Source of the DNA: Himantopus leucocephalus
Lineage: Eukaryota > Chordata > Aves > Charadriiformes > Recurvirostridae
Reading direction: 5' to 3'
Length of the DNA: 64,000 bases
NCBI GenBank assembly: GCA_003993805.1
Contig: RSEF01000003.1
Span: 109,305,911-109,369,910 of the forward strand
The position numbers and the translations under genes were made by a program. Below are positions 1 through 12,600 of this stretch, one piece after another. The notes below the pieces were generated by a model. It ran no database searches. It was not told where the DNA came from and saw only the letters and a list, made by a program, of their open reading frames with translations. Numbering within the stretch: the first letter of the stretch is position 1; every line of letters begins with the position of its first letter.

Positions 1-104
1 AGAAGTTGAAATGCAAGATAAGGCTGGGACTAAATGGCATCACAGGCCACAAATAAAAGACTTGTAAGTAAAACAAAAACAAAAGAGCCAAAAAAGACAT
101 GTAG

Positions 105-206
105 ACGTGGTGCTTAGGGATGCGGTTTAGTAGTGGACTTGGCAGTGCTACGTTGGACTCGATGATCTCAAGGGTCTTTTCCAACCTAAAGGACTCCTCT
201 ATAAAA
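105..206 (+). repeat. CR1 retrotransposon 3' fragment
   Basis: The segment matches the familiar CR1 3' region: a 'gtagacgtggtgcttaggga' type start, a 'gatgatctcaagggtctttt' core and the 'ccaacctaaa' end. The usual 'attctatg' terminal repeats are degraded. It is 5'-truncated, as nearly all CR1 copies are. Confidence 0.85.
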
Positions 207-3200
207 AAAACACATCTGGATGACATCAGTCAAGGCAACCACTTACTGTTCTTTTCAGTAGCCCCGCTGAAGTGGAGAATGGAGGAACTGTGTCCCTAGG
301 TTAACTAGCCGAGAGAATGAACCCCTTAATCTCTCTGATTTTGGACGAGAGAAGAGCCTCTATTGCATCTGCTCTGAGAGCGGGGAGTTGTGTTTGCCAA
401 TGGTTGTGCTGGCAGCTGTGCTCGCAGTGACCCCAGCTGGGACTCCCCGGGGGACAGGGATTATGTTATCACTCCTGAACCAGCAGCTTTTGAAGCTGGG
501 ACTGCAGGGCACATCCAGAAAAAGCAGGTAGTCTTTATTCCCGCTTTCTTCAAACCGTCACCCCGAAGTTTCCTTGCAAATTGCTATCCTGTGTTGAAGG
601 AGTAAGAAACAGTGCAGTGAAGCTGGCGATGCTGTTACACTTACAGATGAAATAGGAGCAGTTTGCTGCTAAAGTAGTCTACTTGTAAAATATGAACAGT
701 CTACTAATAGAGAGAGAAGTCATAGTCAGAAGGACAGTTCTGGTAATGGACGTATAGAAGGAAAAAAAGACTCCAAAAGCTGTGGTGGTTTCAGTCAGCT
801 GTCAAAACAACCTTTAATTCCTCTGCAGAACCACCATTCACTAAATTAAGGAGAAATAAATCATTGGCTGGTCTTGTGAAGCAATATTGGAACTCATTGA
901 GAACATCTTCCTCTCATTGCCTTAATCTTTAAAAGACATCTTCCTTTTGTATATAAAAGCACTTTCCCAGCAAGAAGGCTTACTGATGTCAGTGAGCTAT
1001 CCTCCCATGGTGTTGCACAACGAAGAACATATTGTTGCTATTTTGCCGTCTGTTGCTAGCAGAGGGCTCAACATGTGATGTGTGTGACCAATAAACGGTG
1101 CGAGCAGTGGCTGTTCAGCACGGCAAGCCTTATCTTGTACAAGTCAAGGGTCCCGTTTATTGCGGTGGGTTTGCTTGGGTTTGATCTCCTTTTCTCTGTG
1201 CTAACTTGTGAGAAGACCATACTTCATCTGCTCTGGACAAGAAAGACAGACCTATGTCTTAAACATCTCTGTGTTACACTCTGGCTTCAGAAGTGCAAAC
1301 GAGGGGCTAACAATCTGCGTAAAGGAGATGAAGCACTGCCCAAGCAAGAGCTGCCAATTGCTTGTGAGTGCTCTGATTTGGAAAAAGTAACATGAACGGT
1401 CTGCATAGAAGGAAAGTGCCGTTGGAGGTTTGTGCAAAAGAGATGTGCACAAGACATCCTGGGTGTACCAGCGTAATATAAATGTTAAAGAAACAAAAAA
1501 ATGTACAATTGACCTAACCAGGCAGATTCAACAGGAATTCTTTTTTTCTTTTTTAATTTACACAAGGTGTGTGTCTCGGTACCTGCTCAATGGGTAGGGT
1601 GAGCTGAGACACTTGAGCCAATATTTTAAGGGGAGAGATGCTTCTCCAACAAGAAATGTCCAGGAGGCAGTTTTAGGTTAAGCCCTGCCCACCAGGAATC
1701 CTTGTAGCCCATGACCTGGGCTGAAGACAGTTGTGTCCCTCAGTTCTTGATTCCCAGAGCCTCTCCTGGAGCAAGGCACCAAAGCAAATTCAGGCCACAA
1801 AGTTAGTAGTGTTTCTGCCTCCTTTATAGCCCCCCATGTAGTGCCTAAAGTATACCGGGGGTCCAGATGTAGTCTTACCCCTTACTTGAGGGGATTTAAA
1901 TTTTGTTTTCCAAACTCCCACTAAGGTCCCCTTGACACTTGGTGTTAATGCATCTTTTTCAGTCTCCCTCAACCTCTTCTACACTATGCTGAATGAAGGG
2001 GAGCAGCACTGGTCTGTCCTGTCTCAGAGCTTCTGTCTGAGGTCCCTGGTTGGTCTTAGAGTTAGTGTGTCATTTTATATCTGTCTGGACAATAGTTGCT
2101 GTCTCCTTTCTTAAGGAAATAAAGATGATGGGATTGAGCTGTGTGCATGTTTGCATCTGTCTTTCTGACTCTTAATGAGTTTTGATCTATGTCCGTGATT
2201 GCAATGGTCCATGATGCAATTTGGATGGAGAAAGTCTCCATGAAAAAGAAAAAATAATTCCTACAAATTTTATATAATGAATACTCACATGAGGTCAGGC
2301 AGTCAGGCACACCTATTAATGCTCTCACGGAGGAAAGACACCAACATGCACTGAAACCTTGTTAAGTATCGTAAAACTCGCGTTGGCACTCGATTGTGAG
2401 ATGCCACGATGAGTTTCTCTGAGTCAGCTGCTCAGGAGGTTATCTGTCCCCTGTTTAACAAGTTTAATAGCTCATTCAATATTGTGCTTAATAATGGAAC
2501 GCAATTATTAAGAGTTTAATAAAGTATTTGATATTAACTCATTAAGATAATGAAGCCTATGGAGGCAATCAAGTTCTTGTTTCTCTCCCATTCTCTTAAT
2601 AATTTAAAATAAGATAAAAATGTATTAAATTATTTTTTGTCTTATCGTTCTGATTTTACATTTATTGCTTAAAACCTAGTAGATTGTAATTAAGAGACTT
2701 ACATACAGATTTTGATAAACCTTCCTGTCTATTGTAAGTTTCTAAATCAAGGCTTCAGAAATGCACTGCAGACTATTTTTATGGATTTTTGTTGTGATGT
2801 ATCCCTTAACGCTCGAGTGATGTGATACAGTCATTGTGTGTGTGTAAGAGGGCTTAATTAATAAAGTTAATAGCTCTTTTTAATAACTGAATTTGCTCAA
2901 ATGCTGCTACATTTAGAAGCGTTGTTAGATTGACATTTATCTGTCGTTCATGTCTGATTTTCAAGGAACTGTTCAGTGCCTCAGACAGCATCAGGTATGT
3001 TCATTCCGTCCAGTCGTGAATCAACAGATGAAACAGACTTCATCCCCACGTGTTCCCCGTCAGTGATATCTTGAGCAGCATCACTCAGTTCACTACCTGA
3101 TGAACTGTATGGTCTGTGTTAGAAGAGAACCATTTATAAAAGCAATATAACTAGGGCTTAAATAGAAATAATATTGGCAGGCAATATCATATAATCATTA

Positions 3201-6200
3201 GAAACCATGACCTTGTTAAATGACTTTTGTTTGCATTATAGCTGAGTTTAATAGGTGCTTCACTACAACACAGCAGTCTTCTGGTACAGAATCATCCCTA
3301 TCCCTTGCACTGCCAGACATCGAGTCTGTGACTCCCCATGTAAATTCAAGTGGTTGAAAGATACGGCAAAGGAGACCAGGCTATGTTTTTTGCATCACTT
3401 GTCCATCAGTGTTGTGTCGTAAATGTACTCCCCTCTTTGTAAAACTACCCAAATGATCTTTTCTCAGGTTAGATCATTAAAATAATCTTCTTTCTTTCTA
3501 ATCTGGGATGATCAGCTTTAAATGAGGTTTGGGGGTAGGGCTTTCCATTTGCCTGCTGTTATCAGCTAGTGGTGTTTGTATTGAAATTAAAAGTCTCTAG
3601 AGCTAAGCTGTTAATGCCAATAATGATTGATTTATTGTTGCTCTTCAAAAATGAGTTTGCCATGGAAGGGAGCTCAAGAAATCTGAAATCTCTCCATTGC
3701 AGACCGAAGGGGACAGGTTCTCAGTTAAAAACGTAAACAAATAATAAAAAAAGAAGCTAAGTGTGGACGCCGCAGTTAGTAGACCGCTGATTGTAGGGAG
3801 CACTCAGAAGGGCTGGGGCTCTGCGCGTGCCTCTGCAGGGGAGGGAGCAGGAGGGTGCTGGGGGTGCGCTGCGTGCCGGGTGTTGAGGGCGATGCCTCAG
3901 CCGCTCGGGGGGAGCAGGTGCCCGTGAGGGTCATGCTCTGAAGGGCCCCTCGCTGTGTCCTTGCCCTGACGGACAGCCGGAACATGAGGGAGGAGTAATG
4001 CCAGGTCTTGGTGCAGCGGGGAGAACTGCTGTCGGCGGGGGACAACCGCAGCTGGGGCAAATGGTCGCACAGGAGCGGAGGTCCCAGCTGCTCCCAGTGG
4101 GAAGGTGTTCCTCCTTCCCTATTCCTTCAGCATTCCCCTGGTTGGCTGTGTGGGACTGACTGCAATATTCCCTTTAACATCTAAAAGGCCATATTGTTGT
4201 TTCAGATCAGGTTGGGGTGAGGATTTTTGAGGAAGATAAGTTGATTTCAGCAAAAACTCTTCAACGTGGAAGAGCTCTTGACTACGCAGCCTCCCTCTGC
4301 TCAGAGGCCGGATACTCTGGGGGACATGGTTTGCAGAATGAGCTGTAGCATCCCTGTCTGCATCAGCAGCGCAACTCGGAACCGGGCTGCAAATTGTAGC
4401 ACCTTTCAAAATGAAGAGCTTTTAAAATGCAAAAGCAAGAAATTGATATACAGGAGACTCTAGAATTACAGTATGCTTGAAGAAGTAGATTCAGTTAATG
4501 CTGAAAAAGCCTTTGGGATACAATCCCATTTCATCCAACCGGTTTGCAAATTAATTATGCTAAGCAGGTTCCTTTAATTACATTGCTTGAAGGAAGAGCA
4601 GCAGAACATGTAAATTCCATAAGAGAGAAAGCAAAGGTTTCCACTGCCAATAATGGAGCTAAATTCAAGAAGGGCAGCTGTAGCGTGATGGGGCAGAATG
4701 TCATTATTTTAAATGAAGTCTAGAGAAACTCCTGAATTCCTCATTTTTGTTTTCATCAGTGTCTTGCAGCGCTCAATTGTGTCACATTGGGCATGACATT
4801 TTTCCGAAGTATTAAGACTTTCTGTTATGCAACTTTTGTGACACAGCAGCCTGTGGCAAGTTAAAGCACTTGGCTCTTGCTTGGGAAGGATCAAGGGTAT
4901 TGTTTGACTTACACCACAGTGGAGGTCTGTACAGTGTGCCGAGATGTTTCTCCTTCCTTGTGGTTTCAGAGAAAGGGGAGCAAAAAGTGTCAGGTACTCT
5001 GTGTGTGGTATACACCACCACCATCTAGTGGTTACCTTAGAGCTTGATGGATAGCTGGCTGGAAAGTGCTAAGCAGAATTATCTGGGAAATTGGGAAAAC
5101 TCTCACGCGGGGTTGTTCTATCTCAGTACACATCTGTATCGTTTATTTGTTTACTTAGGGAAAGTATTCAAAGAAAAAAATCAAATTCTGTTGTCCCTGT
5201 TTAACAGCCGGAGAGGCTATTTGGATTGTCAGTATAGAACTTGCACAATTCTAAATTACAGTATGGAAGAGCACTGTTCTTTATAAGAAAATGCTGAACG
5301 CAAAATATTTGGAAATGTGACTCTTGCGTGTCACTTACACATTTGCAAAAGCAAGTGGAAGAGTTTCGAAAGGAAAATACTTTGAAAAAACAAAGCATGA
5401 CTCCTTTTTTGGCATGTTTCTTTCGCTGAGCAGATAAAACAGCACTGGTAGTTGTGAGGAAGAAAGTCTTAAAACCATCATTTTTAACTCTAAGCTATCC
5501 TGATATTTTATTTGTCATTTCTGCTAACAAATATCTTCAGATAATTTGACTATTGCATGTAAAAATGCCGTGGTTTATATCATAGCATCAAGAGTGCATC
5601 ATTCAAGGCGTAACCCAAAATATCCACGCAGTATGTCCATGAAATGCTTGAAGAGTTACTCTGGTTAAAAAAGATTGTGTTTAACTCACTTAAGTTTTGC
5701 CATCTTGGAGTCCAAGCTTGTTATACATTGGGCGCCTCCACCAACCACCTCCTGAGAGGTGAATTCATCCTACCTATTCCAAGTGTCCTCCTATTTTAAG
5801 ACAGACGAGTCTCCTGTTGGAGGTGATTGCTTCTCTCCAGTCCCTGTCAAGGGAACCTTGACAACTGCCTTAGATGGGATACCTGGTTTTGGGACAGATA
5901 AAGTGAGATAAATATCATCCCAAAAAATAAAGGCACAGTTATTAGACAAAAAGAAAAAATCACTGTTTGCTTTTATGAATCAAAGTTGAATTTTTAAACT
6001 TAGCTTTGACTAAAAAGAAAATAATATATATACTATTTTTCTAGTTAAACATAAAAATCAGAGCTCTCTGTTCTGATCTGCAACTGGGAGGATCTGTATT
6101 GCAAGCTGTAAAATAATCTCTTCTCTCACTTCCTGATGTGAATGTTAGGTGTTTCACATGGGCTTTGGAAATTCAGGCTTTTCTCTTATTGTAAAGAAAA

Positions 6201-9128
6201 GGTTTTGAAAAGGCAGCAGTGAGGAGTTCTGTTTCTTATTCACCATTTCTGGGTGGACCCTTTATTCCGATTATGTGAATTACAACTTCATCTTCTCCCC
6301 ACAACTTATTTCTTGGTTGGCATATTGCTGTGACTCTTAGGAGGGACCTGGGCTGAGGGGCAGCACGGGTTAGTGAGACGTGGCCACGTGGGCTGTTCCT
6401 GCAGTCCGTGGTATCTGCTGTGACCCACCTCAGAGACACTAGTGGGACCAACAGTGTACATAATAAACTCTTCGCTGGACCAAAATGTGAAAACCGGGGA
6501 GCTCCGTGTCGGGAAAGACACATGCTAAGGTCATCTTCTGTGTTGTCATCCCTAAGCTTGTTCAGGGCTCCTTCTTCCCTCTCAGTCTCTTTTTTGTGGC
6601 TTTGGTCTTCTCTCTGCTTTGCTCTCCCGGCTCCATGACTCCATGTGCCTGCCCTCTCATCTGCTGGTCCTTGCTTCTGTGCTGCTCTTGTTGAAAATAT
6701 CAGGGAGAAGAAGCCCCGGGCCAACGCAAACTGGTGTAATGCTGGCACTTCAGTGGAAGCACCAGCTGGGGAGCTGGCCCTTGGTCTTGGTTCAAGGCAG
6801 CAGAGTTTCCACAGCTCTCTTTGAACTGTTTTTTTTTCCTTTCTTTATCCTCTGTTCCCTCACAAAGATTTATTACCCTTGAGATATCTCAAGTTGACAC
6901 TAACAGAAAATGAAGCTTTTCGGTAAGGGGGTAGAGGTCTTCTCTCAATACCCAGTCAGTCCTTGACCTTCCTGCCTGGACTTTTAACAGCATTACAGTT
7001 CTGTTGATATGCTTTATTTTGCAGATACCACTAGCAATTAAACCAGGACCACCATCTCATTCTACGTGGCTGCCAGACAGCTGTCAGATATTAATGACCA
7101 GAGTTTGCTATGACCATAGCTGGATTAAAACCGGTGACCTACATGTGAAAGACTTTGTATCTCATTACCTCAAGCTATTCACCCCTAGATTTCTTTGAAA
7201 TGTAATGCTGTTTTCTGGCTTGCTCTTATTAATCATGTTTGCTGGTGTCTGCCTGCTGTATTCACTGAAATGTCCGGGGATCGATAATCCATGGTCCTCT
7301 CTCTCGTATCGCACACAATTTTCACCCATCCTAATTTTTGTTCACTCTGATTGACCTTAAGAGATCTAGAAACTGGATAATAACCCAGGAGTAAGAAGAT
7401 CAAAGCTTTTTACATCTAGGTCACTACTAATAATCCAGTGGTGGTCATTAGAGCATATGTTTAGCAGCTGATGTAAATTCTTTCAATCCCCTTCTTTGTA
7501 GTCACAAAATAAATTTTGCCTTCCTTTTACTGGCACTTTTGGTGAATTCAAGGGGGCGTTTGGCTAATTAAGAACAAATCTGTGAGCAAGGTGTCTATTC
7601 AGGATTTGACCCCAGTTTAGTAAGCTGCTTGGTGACTGCAGTTGTTTCTGTGAGATGGGAACCAAATAAAGATCCAGTGTTAGAAAATCAAGATGCTCTG
7701 GGCTGTCAACACAGTTTAGACCCTGCCTTGCCATGCACTTCCATTCTGGGGGAAGATTGTTGGTGTGGGGGTCCTACAGAAAGCCTGCAGCTGCTGCGTG
7801 TTTGCAGAGAACACTGAATATGAAGAAATAAAGGTTCCAGGCAGAGATCCAAAGCAGCGACATTGCCAGGGTTCAGTCTGCATTTTTATCCGCTAGCATA
7901 CAAATTTTCCAGACAGACTGGTTCAGCAATTCGGATGGTCCCACCCCGACTCCTGGACAAAGCCAGTGAGACACATGACACATCCACGTGTAAGAAGGAG
8001 CTCTGTACGCTGCATAGCTACTGCCAGATACAAAATACCGTGAAGGAACAGAGAAATGCTTTGAATTCTGTCATGCATGCTTTTGGTAGGAGAGTGATGT
8101 TATTAGCAGTGAGGTTGTCTCCTGAAATGGAAATACCTAATTCAGTTTGTGGTTCAGTTAGTTCTATTAAAACTTTGTCTTTATTTCTGCTGTCAAAATA
8201 CATTTAGAACAAAACCTTCAAGTCGAAGGCAGGAAAGATTAAATTGTTCTTATCTTTTCAAGTTAAACTGAAAAGAGATGTTGGTGGAAGGGGGTTCTGG
8301 AGGTAGAGCAGTGCCATAGCCTCTTTGTGTCTGCTCCCTGGGTGGAGGGAGGACAACCTACAGGATCTCGGTGCAAGCTAAGGAACGTGGGGGGAAACTT
8401 CCTTCCAATATCATAAATGTTTCCAGTGAAAATGGTCACTATTTTCAGGGCCCCGGAGCTCTGCCAGTTCCCTGAAGCCTGTTTGGATGCTGCCTAGCTT
8501 TTAGCAGCCCAGAAATGTTAAGCGGCGTTAGATACAGGGGCAGTATGAAACTGGCCCCCTACCGTGGAAGCTCCTGCTGGGTCCTTCATGCTTCATGGTC
8601 TCCCTCAGCTTTGGACAATCTTTAAGTAACGCTGAAAGCCTGGCTTTAAATAGTGCAATGTAAAGCAATGAATGATGCAGTATTCAAATGTGAATGACTA
8701 AATAAATGGTTGGGACTTGTTCAGAAACATAACACAGACATAAAAGCCTCATCTTAGCTCATTGCTTGGCCTTGGCATTTGTTTCTCCTGCCTAAAACCA
8801 AACCCCAACCTTTCCACGGAGAATTTGGAAGAAGATCAGATTCACGATCCAAGGTATTTAGAAACCAAGATCTCACCTGCTTTACATGGAAAATGTAATT
8901 CCTGGGCTTTTCGGAGCAGCCAGAAATTTGTCTGCCCTCGCAGTAGTGCACTGTTTGCTCTCATGGCTCGAGAGCCATAGATGATTCAGCCGTGCTCATT
9001 CTTGCCAATATCCAAAATTCAAAAAATGCTGTTTCTCATAGTTGTGTCTGGACTTCTTGGTAGTCTTCCTGGGGAGAGTTACGTGCTGCCGCACCATGCA
9101 GTGTTAATAACAGGCCAACCCCTCCTAA

Positions 9129-9195
9129 CGTCTGTATGTTGTATAACTAATGCCTGTTTGTTGTGTAACTCACGTCTATATGTTGTATAACTAAT
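9129..9195 (+). repeat. Three-copy ~22-bp tandem repeat
   Basis: Three imperfect units of 23, 21 and 23 bp occur at 9129-9151, 9152-9172 and 9173-9195. The first and third differ by one base (gtctgtatgttg versus gtctatatgttg) and both end in 'tataactaat'. The middle unit is more diverged. The array sits 30 bp before a perfect CRE palindrome and a CpG-rich patch. Confidence 0.7.
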
Positions 9196-9225
9196 TTGCA
9201 CTGAAACAATGAGCTTTGCACCTTC

Positions 9226-9233
9226 TGACGTCA
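9226..9233. promoter_or_regulatory. Consensus CRE (TGACGTCA) beside a CpG-rich patch
   Basis: The eight bases are the full palindromic cAMP-response element. The next ~130 bp contain a run of CpGs (ccgctccggcgctcccgg, tacgcgtc) unusual for this A/T-rich intron. CREB/ATF binding is known for this motif in general; activity here is inference. It could instead be the U3 region of an unrecognised old LTR. Confidence 0.35.
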
Positions 9234-9574
9234 GCCTGGGGCATGTTGTAGGGGTGCAGATGATTGACTCTGCAGCGCCTGGGCAGCCGCTCCGGCGCTC
9301 CCGGTACGCGTCAGCCTGGCTGTGCTTCGCTGGGGACTCACTCTGCGGGTGCGGGGTGGCCCTTTATCTGGGAATTTGAGTTTTCCTGAAGGCTACTTAA
9401 AGCAAATATTCCATGCTGCTCTCCACCCAAAAATCCCAATCAGATGGACCGAAAAAATAATAAGGTGATAGGTCAGGTATAAAAGCGGTAGAGTCAGTAG
9501 GTGTCGCATTTGTGTATGATCTTGCAAGCCTGTTTGTTTTGTTGCCTTGCTTTGCTGGTACTGTGGTGTCCACC

Positions 9575-9650
9575 CATGCGGGTGGGTTGTGGGATTAGAT
9601 TGATGCTAGCAAAGCACTTTGGGATCACTCAGATTTCTGTAGGTGTGAAA
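9575..9650 (+). repeat. Ancient SINE-like (MIR/CORE-type tail) relict
   Basis: The order 'gggtgggttgtgggattag', a short spacer and 'gcaaagcactttgggatc' resembles the 3' part of MIR-like SINEs (…ttgtgaggattaa…taaagcgctttgagatcc…). It is highly diverged, so the family is not assigned. Confidence 0.35.
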
Positions 9651-12600
9651 ACAGCTCTTCTTAAGATTGAAAACCTGTTATTAACCACGTCTTACAAATC
9701 GGTATAGCTGGCCAAATCTACAGATTGTCACCTCTCCTGAGGCAATGGGAGCGTTGATATCCGTCAAAGGAAAAGCACAAGCTAGTTTGCTGTGACTAGA
9801 AAATGTACATTGCCCTCTTGTGAAAACACAGTCGGCTCCGCTGCAGCAATAGAAATATCCAAGGATACATTTCCGTTGAAAAGTCAATGTGTTCTGCCAC
9901 TCTATGAATATAGCACAGGTCAGCCGTTGCTTTAGACTGACATCTCAGAGTGAGTGTGCTCACAGGACAACAGAATCAGATCTTTCCTATTTACGTACAC
10001 AGAGTAGGAAAAAAACCCAGCTTTTTTTCCCTTGGCTCTGCAGTCATTCTGAATTTTAGTCACTTTATCAGGATGCTCAACTCTACTGTCACTATCGCTG
10101 TGACAGCTTCACTTGTATTTCAGCTTCATGACAGGTCTCAAACACATGATATTGTGACCTCAAATTTGCATCGCATTCCAGCTTCAGTGCCACACCACCC
10201 CTTTCTCTCCCTGTCATTTCATATCAGCAGTTAGAATAGGACATTGTTGTAGATTGCAGATATTTATGACTTTTACTGGAAATGCAAGAGGACTGTCTAG
10301 TTCATTAGTAAATCTGGAAAGGTTATAGTTACACCATCAGCTAAAGACAGCATGAGGAAATAGCACTTTGTATTTCAGCTGAGAATTAAAGTCTTGTTCT
10401 TTACCGAGCTATTCATGTGTTCAGCCTGTCGTCACGCAATCCTTCATAACCCAAGAAATCATGAAGTGCTCACCTGGAGTGGGATTCAGGTCACGCCTGC
10501 TGTTGGGATATATAACCTGTCTGGGGATATACCGCCCCATCAAGATGCAGCATCTCTTTCCATTGATGAAGAAGAATGAAGCACTGAGCTTTGAATTGGC
10601 ATTTGTCATGCTGGCTGTTAAACTAAACGTGACAGAACATTTAAACACATCGGCTCACAAAAATATTTTTTCAACAAACAGTGCTACCAGAATAGAGACA
10701 GTATATTCACAGATGACAAATGTAGGTACTGTGGTACTAGTTAGATATCAGGGCTGTCCACAGCTGAGTGGTGGTCTGATATCTAGTGAATAAGAGAAGC
10801 CGGACATAAACATTTTTTTGGGGTGGGGCTCGAAGAAGTATCGATGCTGACAGCAGGTGGAAATGATTAAATTTAAGACCACCTTTCTCTGCCAGCAGGG
10901 CTTTATTTAGATTGAATTTAGACAATTTTCTTCAGGAATAATCTGGACAGCTGTGAAAAATCTACCTTTTTCTGTGCTTGCTTTGAGAGTACTCTCACTG
11001 TTCCCCAAATGAAGAGAGCCAAAACCTTGACACACACAGTCTCCAACTGGCAGAGTTCTGTGAAAATACTCTTGAGCTCTGGGACCTTTCTAAGAGTTGG
11101 TGGTCTGCTTACGCTGTAGTGGGAGAGGCGGAACTATCTGCGGTACAGAGTCTTTGCAACACTTGTGTAAGAAAAGAAGAACAGAGCTACCTCAGAAAGC
11201 AGTTTCTGATTGACCTTCATAGATATTGGTGCTTTCAGAATTCTCTCTCCAGCATACTCAGACAACCCAAAATACTGCAGCGGACTGCTAATGGTGTTTG
11301 CTTGAGTGAGCGCTTAAAATGTTCAATTTGAGAGCTCTGGTGCTGTCGTTTAGGATTTTACCTTCTTTCTCACGACTTGTCTCTGCCCAGGGTCGTGGCA
11401 GATGCTGCTGCTAAATCTGCCCTGGCAGCTGGACTAGGCGTACTCTGGGCTCCATCCCAGGTGCAGGAAGAAATGCCAGTCTTGTATTTCCTAGTTGGAC
11501 CCTAGACCCCAGCCTGGAAGACAAGCTTCTCCGTATTTCGCCAGCACTAAAAAGCACTGGCGCCCATTAGCTTGGTAGGCTATTATTTTTATTGAGACAC
11601 ATTCTGTCTAAGGCATATTTCAAGTTTCTTCTCTCCTATTGTTTAACAGGGACTATATACAATTGTCCTGTGTTTCTTGTTGAGTAAGTATTTGTTATGT
11701 CCTCAGAGACTGAATTCTCTGGCTGGTTTGTTGAAGGTCTTTGCCTGGGCAGTATTATCACCCTTAGGTATTTGGCTGTCACTGAGGAAAGATGCAAAGA
11801 ATTCTGAGACTTCTTTACAAGAGAATCTGGTTGGAACATTAGTTATGAAGATGCTGCCACCTCCTCATAAAGTTCTCATGCTATGAGAAGGGGGGCTTTG
11901 CCTTATTTTTATGAGAGCATGAACTCTAAAACAGATGAAATGCCAACTCTGTCAAATATTCTAAATAAGATGCCACATGGAGTCTCTATGAAACTAGTTG
12001 CATTCTAGAGACAGCTGCCTTAAGAGAGGGGTTGTTCATTGAATGCCTCTCACAGATGGTTCATGAAATGTTTAGAGGCTTGAAGATCCTCTGACCATCA
12101 AGAAGACCCTTTAAACCAGGACTGTCTTGAGAAAGAAATGCAATAGGAGGACAAGTTCAGAAAAGCCTCCATGCTGGAGAAGATGCCTGCCTGTTACTCC
12201 TGTGATAATAGCAACCAGTCGAGAGAACGCTTTCTTGTTTTATTCTTGTCTTCTTGTAACTTGGTGGTTGATTATTTTTTTTTTGTTTGAGAATTTAACA
12301 ACTTACTAGAATTAGCTCATTATTTTTCATCCATAATTACATCTGGTATGAAATGTGAGTCTATCAAATAGGTGTGAAATCTATGTCATTGCTTTTCCAC
12401 TAGAACTAACTCATCTCTAGAGAGCATTCAATGCAGTGAACTCATAAAGGAGATATGTCAGCAATTGGGCTTTATCTGCCAGTTGCAGACTTTAAAAGGA
12501 TGTTTTGGAAACTGGCATCACCAAGAACAGTGTTCCTGGGAGGATCGCTATTGGCAGGCGTAAACCAGCATCCTTCTGGAAAGTAGTTGGTAGCATAATG

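Noticed and set aside
6236..6748. 170-residue open frame on the - strand, the longest uninterrupted one in the window
   Set aside because: No recognisable domain, no homologous context, several frames on both strands open in the same GC-richer stretch, and it lies inside the VSNL1 intron. Most likely chance.
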